Source of the DNA: CAZGSG01 sp964528095
Lineage (GTDB): Bacteria; Bacteroidota; Bacteroidia; Chitinophagales; Chitinophagaceae
Assembly (NCBI GenBank): GCA_964528095.1
Contig: CAZGSG010000050.1
Span: 1-26,169, forward strand
Reading direction: 5' to 3'
DNA: 26,169 bases
Below are positions 7,345 to 15,487 of the stretch, one piece after another. Under the pieces are notes generated by a model. It did not search any database. It was not told where the DNA came from and worked only from the letters and a program-made list of their open reading frames with translations. A program made the position numbers and the translations under genes. Numbering within the stretch: the first letter of the stretch is position 1; every line of letters begins with the position of its first letter.

Positions 7345-7787
7345 TCAATTATGCTTGATGCTATCTGGATATGTTACTGCTGATCTTCTATATGGTCTTA
7401 CTGGATAATTACCAGGAAGCCATTTTGTATTTTTTTTGAGTTGTCTTATAACTTCTCCCGCCATTCCATATCCCGGATCGTTTAAACAACGAATGTCAGA
7501 TAAACCACTATCTTCTAAAACAATAAATTGAACTGAAACGATATGTTTTCCTTTTTTCGCACCCTTACCAATCCTGATTGATTCATTTAGACCTCTCTCA
7601 AGCCGTTGCACCCACGAAGAATCTCCACAGGAAAAGCTCTTTTAATTTTCACTATGGCAGATATCTTTTTTGGATGTTTTTCTTTGGTAATTTCTACATC
7701 TATTGCGCCATAGCTTTTGTCAACAGTTTGGCCATAACTTTTGAAAACACATATCAAACAAACCAGTGCTACTTGAAAGTTTCTCAA
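7345..7787 (-). pseudogene. TonB C-terminal-like secreted protein, frameshifted
   Basis: Two overlapping minus-strand frames join into one recognisable protein. The upstream frame (from 7787, only a TTG start available) gives a signal peptide ending SYGQ and then VDVEITK-like sequence up to KRAFP. The downstream frame (to 7345) gives GDSSWVQRLERGLNESI, then KGAKKGKHIVSVQFIV, SDIRCLNDPGYGM and KKNTKWLPG. That pattern (FPGGDSxW ... GxWxPG) is typical of Bacteroidota energy-transducer TonB-like C-terminal domains. The break is at about 7630-7640: restoring one G would read AFPGGDSSW. The missing ATG is also consistent with decay. A sequencing error cannot be excluded. Confidence 0.7.
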
Positions 7788-8108
7788 TGTCCAATGTCTT
7801 AATAGTGATGAGTATTTGAATAGAAATATTGAAGTGCTGTTCTATCAGATAGTATTAACTTGTTGACAAGGCACAAAACGATCTAGCGAATCAACTTGAA
7901 GTTACTGAATTCATTAATTCGCTGCTCGAAAATCCAATAATGATGCTTATCAGGCCAACTCTTTGAAAAGAAGTAAATCCTCCATTATTTGGTTAGATAA
8001 TTGTCCAATAAGGGGGCTCAGATTTCGAAATTATGGAGTGTATCACAACGATCACCTCTTGCTATCAATTTTTTTAATCTTGAAATCTGCTCGTCTATTT
8101 ACGGCACC
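7788..8108. other. Interval with coding-like debris on the minus strand
   Basis: No intact gene. In a single minus frame, separated by stops, two protein-like pieces occur: IDEQISRLKKLIARGDRCDT at about 8018-8098, and KSWPDKHHYWIFEQRINEFS within 7883-7984. They look like debris of one small gene, but the family was not recognised. Confidence 0.3.
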
Positions 8109-8459
8109 CTAAAGCTCAATATCCATTCGGCTCAACAAGCCATCCTGCAAAGTATAAATATGCTTTACAATTCCATCAAAGATCGTATTCCCTTGTAAGT
8201 CCTTTACTTTTTGATGCACAGTAATTTCCAACGTTCCGTCCTCCCTTTCACTAAATCCGACAGGCTGAACATTAGGATTTATTTCCGTCCACTGCCTTGT
8301 CCAATATTCCCTTATTTCACTGTGCCCGCTTACATAGCCTCCTTCAAATGCCTTTGGCCATTGAATAGCTGGATGCATTGTCGAAAGTGCAGTATCAATG
8401 TCTCTCGCATTGAAAGCGGAATAGGCTTTTTTAATTAATTCCTCGTACTGAGATGACAT
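8109..8459 (-). CDS. NTF2/SnoaL-like small protein
   Basis: A 116-aa protein with the pattern of nuclear-transport-factor-2/SnoaL-like domains: an N-terminal helix (EELIKKAYSAFNARDIDTAL), then STMHPAIQWP, SGHSEIREYWTRQW, and a C-terminal set of beta strands (TLEITVHQKV, VKHIYTLQDGLLSRMDIEL). Length is normal for single-domain members, which serve as small-molecule binding or isomerase-like folds; the specific role cannot be inferred. The ATG at 8459 places the helix at the expected distance from the start. It is flanked by relics and appears monocistronic. Confidence 0.82.
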   Translation of the reverse strand: MSSQYEELIKKAYSAFNARDIDTALSTMHPAIQWPKAFEGGYVSGHSEIREYWTRQWTEINPNVQPVGFSEREDGTLEITVHQKVKDLQGNTIFDGIVKHIYTLQDGLLSRMDIEL

Positions 8460-8733
8460 AATGAGTTTTTAAAAGTTCGTAGTTAACAAGCATAATACAC
8501 AATAGATAAATATACGTCATAGCGAACGCTCTTCGCAATTCGAGTTGCTCATAAATCGTCGATCTTTAAAAAACCTTCTAGGCTTGATTGGATACTTACC
8601 CAACAGGGAAGCTAGCGAAAAGAAGTTATCACGAAAGCAGTAACCGCCTTTCATTATTGATTATTACCGTTTATCAGATCCACTCCACAAACTTCAGTCT
8701 TTTCTTTAATGTATCTTCAATAAAAATTATACT

Positions 8734-9087
8734 GTGGTGCGATCGACATGCCGGGTTTATGTTATTGAGCTATCAAAACGCGTGTTTACCGAGAACTGGA
8801 AATTCAGAGCAGCAAACCCGCAATTCAACGGTGTATTGGAATGTTTATATGTAGGAATGACAAGCAAAACGCCGGCTGAACGATTCAAACAACATAAGAC
8901 CGGCTATGTAAACAAAAAGGGGCATAAGCTATCGGCTTATATTGTTCAGAAATACGGAACCTACTTACGTCCCAGTCTTTATGAACACATCAATGTAAAG
9001 CCAATGAATCGCCAGCAGGCCCTGGTCATGGAAGAGAAGCTTGCCCTGGATCTGCGAAGACAGGGGTATGCGGTTTGGTTTAATTAA
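8734..9087 (+). CDS. GIY-YIG-like nuclease-fold protein
   Basis: A 117-aa protein of GIY-YIG-like layout: a first strand VYVIEL (residues 8-13, in place of GIY), a second strand CLYVGMT (37-43, the YIG position), then TPAERFKQH (46-54) with the usual conserved Arg50, and a late Glu-rich helix MEEKLALDLRRQG. The canonical GIY tripeptide is not intact, so nuclease activity is uncertain. The first available starts are GTG at 8734 or 8737; a stop at 8707-8709 closes the frame upstream and no ATG lies in between. It is preceded by about 270 bp without a gene. No restriction or repair partner is adjacent. Confidence 0.7.
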   Translation: MVRSTCRVYVIELSKRVFTENWKFRAANPQFNGVLECLYVGMTSKTPAERFKQHKTGYVNKKGHKLSAYIVQKYGTYLRPSLYEHINVKPMNRQQALVMEEKLALDLRRQGYAVWFN

Positions 9088-9215
9088 AAGTTTACAATGT
9101 AGCGCTTAAATAAAAGATCGCTTGGGCTGGTTTTGTTTTTAATAGCAGCATAAGAATTGCTGAACATACTATGGTTCGTTATTTTAACAGCAGGACCTTC
9201 TAAAATAAATAAGTC

Positions 9216-9449
9216 ATGAGCCGACAGATTTTTAACAGGTCGATCAGGATAAATGATATTGATATTTTCTACCGGGAAGCCGGGGATAGAAAAAATCCAT
9301 CTCTATTACTCTTGCACGGCTTCCCAAGTTCCTCTGTCATGTTTAAAAATCTGATGATCGCACTCTCTGACCGGTTTTACCTGGATACATCTGATTATGC
9401 CGGATTGGGCTTAGTATTGACTTGTATAAATATAAATCGTAGTACATAA
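9216..9449 (+). pseudogene. Truncated alpha/beta hydrolase (N-terminal fragment)
   Basis: A 77-codon frame starts with a good alpha/beta hydrolase N-terminus: RSIRINDIDIFYREAGD, then LLLLHGFPSSSVMFKNLMIA (the HGFPSSS oxyanion region) and LSDRFYL followed by DYAGLGL. Intact relatives (haloalkane-dehalogenase-like/epoxide-hydrolase-like hydrolases) run to about 270-300 aa, with the nucleophile and histidine further on. Here the frame ends soon after the first loop with unrelated residues VLTCININRST. The catalytic nucleophile elbow is missing, so no activity is expected. Confidence 0.7.
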
Positions 9450-9483
9450 TTGATATCAATTTTTCGTCCACAGAGACTAAAAA

Positions 9484-10053
9484 CTACCATAATCTCCACC
9501 AGGGCTTTGTTGCTTTTGGTCTTCTATCTCGTTGGTTGATTATTTTAAACATTTCCCTTATTCGTCTTTCTGCTTCTGTCTTCGTTACACCATTATAATA
9601 GTCTTTTACAAACGGATGATCAAAATCCTGGTGTGGTACAATTTCTGGTCGCATATTTCCTGTTCTTGTAAAAACCGTTGTTGGGATACTTCCATTACTG
9701 AAGTCATAATCTGACAAATCATTGCTTAACCAACCAAAGTATTTTGTTTCGTGATTTTGATTACTAAAATTGTCCGAATAGTCCTGAAAACTTTTGTCAC
9801 TCAGCGAAACCCAAAGTCCATATTCAAGATTTTCGCAATGATCAATAACTTTCTGTGTTAAAGTGCAACGAATAAATTTATCTGTCTGATCAGGATGTGT
9901 AATGACACAAAAGTCCGTATCTAACTGACCAATTTTTTTCTTGTCCCCTTCGGACAATGCATCATAGTTTGTTGGTGATATGTAAATTAATGCAGGCCAT
10001 TTTTCGTGTTCTTTCCCACAACAGCTACAAGTATATTTTATGATTTCTGCCAT
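9484..10053 (-). CDS. DUF2199 domain protein
   Basis: A 189-aa soluble protein matching the DUF2199 pattern: an N-terminal CSCCGKEHEKWPALIYISPT block with Cys9, Cys11, Cys12 and His16 (possible metal site), then DTDFCVITH, IRCTLTQKV and EYGLWVSLSDKSF, with a C-terminal HPFVKDYYNGVTKTEAERRI. Function of the family is unknown to me. It is the last gene of a minus-strand run of small genes; a 67-bp gap separates it from the lipoprotein gene upstream. Start ATG at 10053. Confidence 0.8.
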   Translation of the reverse strand: MAEIIKYTCSCCGKEHEKWPALIYISPTNYDALSEGDKKKIGQLDTDFCVITHPDQTDKFIRCTLTQKVIDHCENLEYGLWVSLSDKSFQDYSDNFSNQNHETKYFGWLSNDLSDYDFSNGSIPTTVFTRTGNMRPEIVPHQDFDHPFVKDYYNGVTKTEAERRIREMFKIINQRDRRPKATKPWWRLW

Positions 10054-10120
10054 TACTATTCCCTTTCAAATTTTGAGTTAATACATTTTTAAAGATGGCC
10101 TACGCCTATCATCCAGAGCA

Positions 10121-10696
10121 TTATTTGGAATTTCGCGGCACATAATTAAATCCATACTTCCTCGCAAATCGCTGATTAATCAAAAATAAATTATCGGTCA
10201 ATTTATTAGTATTCGCTTGAGATTCTCTCACTAATTTAGTTGATTGGATCATTTCCATCTTTCCTGAATCATTTAAATTCTCCCAACCAAGCCTGTAAAG
10301 AGAAATGACTTTCGGAACCCAGTTTTTCCAGAACATTCTTTGATTTTGTAAAAACAGTATATTCATTCTCACAATGCCAAATGCCGTGTCGAACTCTGAC
10401 ATTCTTCGCATTTTCTGTTCACCTAAATCAATCGTCGTCATATAATCGTCAAATAGGAAACTAATTGAGTCTATTTGTTGTTTCGCAAGAGGATGTCGGT
10501 TATTTCTTGAAAAGATCTTTGCCAATTCCTGATTATAGACATCAAACAAATCTCCTTTTTCATCAATTGAAGAATACACGCTATCAATCCTCCTTAGAAA
10601 TGCCATGGCTTGCTCCTTATTCGAACCAGGCCGTCCACAAGAAGTGATGATTATAAATACTAGGATTAGAAAATAAGGAATAGTAAGTCGTAACAT
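10121..10696 (-). CDS. Predicted lipoprotein, family unknown
   Basis: A 191-aa protein with a lipoprotein signal: a short basic start, hydrophobic core (residues 4-17) and a lipobox ending ITSCGRPG with Cys20. The mature part is helix-rich and charged, without a domain I recognise. Residues just after Cys are GRPGSN, so the final membrane destination is not evident. It lies between the orphan gene at 10851 and the DUF2199 gene on the same strand. Confidence 0.75.
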   Translation of the reverse strand: MLRLTIPYFLILVFIIITSCGRPGSNKEQAMAFLRRIDSVYSSIDEKGDLFDVYNQELAKIFSRNNRHPLAKQQIDSISFLFDDYMTTIDLGEQKMRRMSEFDTAFGIVRMNILFLQNQRMFWKNWVPKVISLYRLGWENLNDSGKMEMIQSTKLVRESQANTNKLTDNLFLINQRFARKYGFNYVPRNSK

Positions 10697-10850
10697 TTGT
10701 TCTCCTTTTTAAATAGGCGAATAATCCGCACATAACTTATAAATATATACAAACTCCTGTGCTTCTGGCCTACACCTTTAAAAACGCTCTTATTCTATGC
10801 TCGAAGTCACCGCTAAACGACTATGCTAAACCGTTACATCGGAGAGAATT

Positions 10851-11336
10851 CTATTTTCGAGTCCATACAATGAGTTCACAACTGGTTGCGAAAACAAGAC
10901 TGTTATTGGTATCAGAAAATCCAAATGCTCTTTTTTCGCAAGGGCCATCTTTACCGATAAAAAATCTTTCCCTGCCATCAGGCCTAACTAAAAAAGTGTT
11001 TTGTACCTGGTACTTTTCGAATGGAGGTTCATCCATTTCGGGGTCAGAAATAAACAATTCCCATCCATCTACGGTTTTTAATCTTAGGTTATTTTGACAA
11101 TGGAGCCCACTTAGTCTAATTGAGGAATTATCATATCCGGGAATCTTTGTCAAAATGCCAATTGCCTGATCGAAAAAGGGCCACCATTCTTCTGGGCTTC
11201 GAAAGAGATTTTCTCCCGTTGAACAGTTAAATACACCTAAGCCTTGACTTGACAATACGACAAGTTCTTCTTTGTTGTTAACAAAACCAACGTCTTCAAG
11301 TCCGCCAATTGCAGCTGTAAGTGTGTGTGTCCACAT
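10851..11336 (-). CDS. Hypothetical soluble protein, blade-like ends
   Basis: A 161-aa protein without signal peptide or membrane segment. I do not recognise the family. The N-terminus (DVGFVNNKEELVVLSSQGLG then VFNCSTGE) and C-terminus (FGFSDTNNSLVFATSCELIV followed by WTRK) each look like a single beta-propeller blade. The middle is rich in Trp, Pro and acidic residues. This could be a closed mini-fold or a member of an immunity-like accessory family; there is no toxin gene beside it. The ATG at 11336 is the start. Confidence 0.65.
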   Translation of the reverse strand: MWTHTLTAAIGGLEDVGFVNNKEELVVLSSQGLGVFNCSTGENLFRSPEEWWPFFDQAIGILTKIPGYDNSSIRLSGLHCQNNLRLKTVDGWELFISDPEMDEPPFEKYQVQNTFLVRPDGRERFFIGKDGPCEKRAFGFSDTNNSLVFATSCELIVWTRK

Positions 11337-11541
11337 ATTTCGTCTAACGGGCAGGTTTTCTATTATCTAATATTCTGTTATTCGTTGGCCCAACCGCTGG
11401 TGGGTGAAGTTACTACAGTTGGTATTATAATTTATCTCTGACTTAATTCATTCAGGCAATTACAGTTGATACACGAATGTTACATCAAGGTATAACCTTC
11501 GGTTAGCATAAGTAGCCCGCCTTTGCATCTAGCTAGTTTTA

Positions 11542-12180
11542 TCACGACTCGAGTTGCAAGATTAGGTACACATTTCCGGATGTGTTCTTATAAACGTGTA
11601 TTTCATCAAGAACTAAATCCCCAATGTCATGTCCCCAGATGCCGTACTTTCCATTAGTTCGGTTTCTATTATAAATTTTTCTTTCTTTTAGGGGAATCGT
11701 TTTTATAGTTGCAGTTTTTTCTTCTTCGTCATAAAGTTGATAATAATGCTTACTAATTTCATGTATTAGTTGCGCTCTTGTAAATCCGCTTTTAGAAACC
11801 AGGTTAAATTTGTAACTCGATGTTACAGGATAGTCAATAATAATTGTAAGCTTTGTTTCGGGTATTACAATTTCGTCCTTTCCAATGATATTTTTCATGT
11901 CAACTTGAGGGCTATCGATTCTAATCCATGGTATTTCTCCATTCTCATAGTCTTCCAAATTGCTGGTTTTTACATCAAACCGAATTGTTGAAATTAATTC
12001 CCCTAAAGAATCATAGTTCAATAATGTTGATTGATTCTCCAATTGTTTTATCGTATCTACATAAGTTTTGAGAGTACTGTCAGAGGCCGAAATAATCGGT
12101 TCCAAAGTTTTTTTCTTGTCAGCTTGATTGACACAAGCAACTACCACTATACCTGTTAATATTAAAAAAATATATTTCAC
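11542..12180 (-). CDS. Predicted lipoprotein, family unknown
   Basis: A 212-aa protein with a lipoprotein signal peptide (hydrophobic residues 4-14, lipobox VVAC with Cys16). The mature part begins with a charged helix and continues as mixed alpha/beta, with a segment TRAQLIHEISKHYYQLYDEE and a C-terminal DLVLDEIHVYKN. No family recognised. It is on the same strand as its neighbours, with its own leader (115 bp upstream and 205 bp downstream gaps), so it is probably transcribed separately. Confidence 0.75.
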   Translation of the reverse strand: MKYIFLILTGIVVVACVNQADKKKTLEPIISASDSTLKTYVDTIKQLENQSTLLNYDSLGELISTIRFDVKTSNLEDYENGEIPWIRIDSPQVDMKNIIGKDEIVIPETKLTIIIDYPVTSSYKFNLVSKSGFTRAQLIHEISKHYYQLYDEEEKTATIKTIPLKERKIYNRNRTNGKYGIWGHDIGDLVLDEIHVYKNTSGNVYLILQLES

Positions 12181-12295
12181 TTGTTGGCAAAATAAAAAAC
12201 AATCAGCAAATAACTGGAAAATAAATATGGGCAGCCAAAAAAAACCTTACTAAATTGTTAGTTTAAGATTTTGCTAATGAACCTGGAGTTTTTCA

Positions 12296-12649
12296 TCATC
12301 TATCTCCATCACTTATTATCTCAATCTTAGGTGATTTAATATATTTCGTATCTCCCATCCTGCCCTGTCTTGCCTCACCTTCTTTAAATTCCCCAATCCC
12401 TTTTACAATTGTCACCCGGCCTCTTACCCGAACGGTCTTTCCATCAAGCGTTTTCGCCTTCTCATATCCTAAATTGACAACATATCCATTCATGTATATC
12501 CCATCCTTGGTGGCATGCTTAATATCAACTTTTGTTACAAAACTGGCCTTCTTTGGTGTTTTATTTAGTTGCCTGTCTAAAGAATCCGACCCTTGTGCAA
12601 AGGAACTGAAGACCAGCAAAAGCCCGACTATTGCTAATAGCTTTTTCAT
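12296..12649 (-). CDS. Small secreted protein, OB-fold-like (uncertain)
   Basis: A 117-aa protein with an N-terminal signal peptide (MKKLLAIVGLLLVFSSFAQG, cleavage probably near residue 19-20). The mature part is about 98 aa, basic and beta-rich, with the segment TLDGKTVRVRGRVTIVKGI that resembles the strand pattern of small OB-fold proteins (G-x-V-x-V-x-G-x-V). Exported via Sec is inferred; function unknown. It heads the minus-strand run of small genes. Confidence 0.7.
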   Translation of the reverse strand: MKKLLAIVGLLLVFSSFAQGSDSLDRQLNKTPKKASFVTKVDIKHATKDGIYMNGYVVNLGYEKAKTLDGKTVRVRGRVTIVKGIGEFKEGEARQGRMGDTKYIKSPKIEIISDGDR

Positions 12650-12973
12650 AATTTAAAAATTGATGGTTTACAAGCGATCGAATAAAATTTTACTCCCCAA
12701 TAAATAGTCACCCCAGCAGGTTGGTGAAAAATTCCGTCATGCGAAAATGTCCAGGTTATCCTTTCCTAAAGCTATAAAATATTATCAAGCTTTTTTTCAT
12801 ACTATAGGACCAATGGAAATCGAGCCTACTCTTATTGACAGTATGAGTCTATAACCATACCCTCTTTTCCTATCAAAAAATCCTATTCAAACCCGGAATT
12901 CATCCGCCCACACGGAGACTTTTTTTAATTTTTACTTTTGAATTTTGAATTCAAGAGGGACCGAAGTAGCCCC
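12650..12973. other. Gene-free interval
   Basis: No gene recognised on either strand. The stretch near 12928-12956 is AT-rich with short repeats of TTGAATT. It should contain the promoter of the small secreted protein and the 3' end of the receptor transcript, but no clear hairpin terminator was seen. Confidence 0.5.
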
Positions 12974-15367
12974 CTACTGCAACCCCGCCCTCCCTTCTTC
13001 CTCATTCTTATTTCCCTGGCGCGCCTTATGAGTTGATTTCCCAAAATTGTAACTAAGGGTAATCGCCACCCTGTTCGTTGCAAACCAATGCCTCAGTTCA
13101 TTATTGATGATCTGCTTTTCCCGGAAAGTATACACTATTTCAAATCCATTAAAAATATCGTAATAGTTGAGCCGGGTATTTAATTTTCCATTGAACCAGG
13201 TTTTTTGCAAACCCATATCGATCGTGAAATAGGGGCGCCAGGTATAAAGTCCATTGCCCCCGGGTGATTGATAACGGTAATACATATCCAGGTTGAAACC
13301 CCTGGGTAAACTAAATACCTGGTTGCCCGTTACCGTGTAATCAACTATACCAATAGAATAAACCTTGTCGAGATAAGGTGTTAATTCTTTTTTGTAATTA
13401 ACGGTCAATGTATGACTCAGCTTCCACCAGTTGGTAAACGAAAAAGAGTAACTGATTTCGGCTCCTGCAAAATGATTATTGGGCAGGTTTCTTCCTAAAT
13501 ACTCCAATACATTCGTGGTATCATTATATACCGGGTAGCGGCTCAGTACATCGACTTCTTTTCCCCCATACAATAATGCTGAAAATGTTTTGTAATTGTA
13601 AGAGATATTGAACGCATCCGTTTTAGCCGGTAACAATAATGGGTTGCCCACATAATAATTCAACGGACTTGTATAAAACCGGAAGGGGTTTAGCTGACTG
13701 AAATTCGGTCTCGTCATCCGTCGCGTATAGGAGAAATGGTATTGATGATTGTTTTGGATATACGTAAGGTTAAATGCGGGCAACAGGGTCCAGTATTTCC
13801 TCTCCGTTATTTGTTTTGTGGTTATTGAATTCGCTGTACTATACGTGTGTTCGCCGCGCAGACTGATCGTATAATTAAAATTCTTTACCCTTTTTTCAAA
13901 AGAGAGGTAACCAGCGCTCACGCGTTCATCATACCTGAAATTATTCGTGCGCCCGCTATCAAGTGCAAAAATAGTTGCGTGGTTCAAGGTATCATACCGC
14001 AGGTCATTCTTTGTGGTGGTGAACGCAAACTTTCCACCAGCACTGATCCTGCCTTTAAAGGCTTCACGGGAGAGATCAAGTTGGGCCGTTCTGATCAGTA
14101 TATCATTCTTTAACCTTGTTTTCCAGTAATCGGTCAATTCATCGTCAGTCACATTCGTGGTTTGTATATCCTCGTTTTGCCGGTTGACTATTTTTACCAT
14201 TGTTCCCTGGAATTGCAGTTGAAACTGACCGAGTTTGCCGCCATAATTGAGATTAGCCGCATAATTGTTCTGATCCGGTAATGAGTTGTTGCGGGTATTG
14301 CTATTCAGCACTTCTTTGTTGCCGGTAGAATCGGTAGCGCGCAGGGTGTTGAAAGATCTTATATCCCGGTTGACCAGGTAGGTCCGCCATTGCAATTCCA
14401 CGCGATGATCTTTGTTGATCGTATAATCGGCGCCTAATTGGATATTAAAATTATTGTTGCGGGTAGGTACCATTGTTCGTGTAGACAATATGTCTTTGCT
14501 GGACCAGTGTTGCAAAGCCCGGTAACGATAGAGTTTTGCCCCGGCCGTATACCCCAACCGTGCCGTGTAGGCAACCTGTTTTGATTTATAGGTCAGCAGC
14601 ATTTGCTGTTCGGAGTAGGTATATGCATTCCGCTGGGTCATGCTGGTTAGATTTCCTTTCCAGCCCAGGGTCATATCAGGTTTTAGCCGGATATCGATTA
14701 TCGATTTATATTCCCCATCGTAACGCGAAGATGGATTGGTGATCAATTCTATGGATGAGATCATTTCGGGCGAAAGGGTGTTCAGGTAGTTCTGTAACTC
14801 CTCTACACTCATCGGCATCGGTTTACCATCCACAAAAATAGCAGGCGCCACTCTTCCTGCTACCAGCAAAGAGCCGTCTCCGTTTACAGTTATTCCCGGT
14901 ATTTTTTTAAACACATCCAATGCGTTGGCGGCTGTTTTGAAAAACCGGTTACCTGATACAGGAATGATCATTTTATCTCCCTGGCGTTGCAAAGCTGGTC
15001 TTTCACTACTCACGATCACTTCATTCAGCAATTTCGTATCCGGCTCAAGAATAATCGTACCCAGATCAATCAACATTACCTGCGAAGACTGGACCCTGAT
15101 TTCTTTTTGAAAAACCAGGTAGCCCAAAGCGGCAGCTTCGATACTGTACGAGCCCTGCTGAATATCGGTTATTTTAAAAACACCTGCCGTATCTGTTATC
15201 GCCCTTTTTATAATCGTTGAATCCTGTGCGGAATGCAAACTAATGGTTGCCGAAGCCATGACTTGCTGGGTCATACCATCCACCAGTTGCCCTTTAATGG
15301 TCGCCTGTGCAAAGATGGACATATGAATAAAGAATATGCAGCAAACAGCCAGGCAGGATTTGATCAT
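12974..15367 (-). CDS. Outer-membrane beta-barrel receptor (TonB-receptor-like)
   Basis: A 797-aa protein with a signal peptide (about residues 1-21, ending IFAQ), a carboxypeptidase-like regulatory domain (about 22-105; ATIKGQLVDG ... FKITDIQQGSYSIEAAALGY), a plug-like region (about 115-225, with FKKIPGITVNGDGSLLVAGR and FVDGKPMPM), and a long C-terminal beta-barrel with many alternating strands. This is the Bacteroidota 'outer membrane beta-barrel family' (PF14905-like) related to TonB-dependent receptors. No SusD partner is adjacent. The ligand is unknown. The membrane AraC gene lies 120 bp upstream on the same strand. A perfect TAnnTTTG box (15380-15387) sits very near the start, probably too close to serve as the promoter. 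Confidence 0.88.
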   Translation of the reverse strand: MIKSCLAVCCIFFIHMSIFAQATIKGQLVDGMTQQVMASATISLHSAQDSTIIKRAITDTAGVFKITDIQQGSYSIEAAALGYLVFQKEIRVQSSQVMLIDLGTIILEPDTKLLNEVIVSSERPALQRQGDKMIIPVSGNRFFKTAANALDVFKKIPGITVNGDGSLLVAGRVAPAIFVDGKPMPMSVEELQNYLNTLSPEMISSIELITNPSSRYDGEYKSIIDIRLKPDMTLGWKGNLTSMTQRNAYTYSEQQMLLTYKSKQVAYTARLGYTAGAKLYRYRALQHWSSKDILSTRTMVPTRNNNFNIQLGADYTINKDHRVELQWRTYLVNRDIRSFNTLRATDSTGNKEVLNSNTRNNSLPDQNNYAANLNYGGKLGQFQLQFQGTMVKIVNRQNEDIQTTNVTDDELTDYWKTRLKNDILIRTAQLDLSREAFKGRISAGGKFAFTTTKNDLRYDTLNHATIFALDSGRTNNFRYDERVSAGYLSFEKRVKNFNYTISLRGEHTYSTANSITTKQITERKYWTLLPAFNLTYIQNNHQYHFSYTRRMTRPNFSQLNPFRFYTSPLNYYVGNPLLLPAKTDAFNISYNYKTFSALLYGGKEVDVLSRYPVYNDTTNVLEYLGRNLPNNHFAGAEISYSFSFTNWWKLSHTLTVNYKKELTPYLDKVYSIGIVDYTVTGNQVFSLPRGFNLDMYYRYQSPGGNGLYTWRPYFTIDMGLQKTWFNGKLNTRLNYYDIFNGFEIVYTFREKQIINNELRHWFATNRVAITLSYNFGKSTHKARQGNKNEEEGRAGLQ

Positions 15368-15430
15368 TTGTTTTTTTTACAAACCTATCAAGCCATATGA
15401 CTACCGGGGTATGGATGCGGGGAATCAGGC

Positions 15431-15452
15431 GTACGGTTTTATAAAACCGTAC
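15431..15452. promoter_or_regulatory. Perfect 22-bp palindrome (candidate operator or hairpin)
   Basis: The arm GTACGGTTTTA at 15431-15441 is followed directly by its exact reverse complement at 15442-15452. It lies between the membrane AraC gene and the receptor gene, 64 bp before the receptor start. There is no T-run on either strand, so it looks more like a protein-binding site or an RNA hairpin in the leader than an intrinsic terminator. Confidence 0.5.
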
Positions 15453-15487
15453 CTGCAGCAGCATGCAAGTCGTAGAGTATCAGCGAA

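Noticed and set aside
8588..8854. 88-codon plus frame before the GIY-YIG-like gene
   Set aside because: It overlaps the GIY-YIG-like gene in another frame and shows no protein-like pattern.
10759..11097. Plus-strand frame opposite the orphan gene at 10851-11336
   Set aside because: It is mostly antisense to the better-supported minus-strand gene and has low-complexity, non-protein-like composition.
11342..11520. Integron attC-like boxes (GTCTAAC near 11342 and GTTAGCA near 11503)
   Set aside because: The complementary pieces are not nested in attC order, the spacing is too long, and no similar site flanks the other small genes.
13847..14113. Plus-strand frames inside the receptor gene
   Set aside because: They are antisense shadows of a long, well-supported receptor frame.
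15380..15387. TAGGTTTG on the minus strand as the receptor promoter
   Set aside because: It is a perfect -7-type box but only 12 bp before the start codon, leaving almost no leader, and no -33 box was found; mentioned but not listed.
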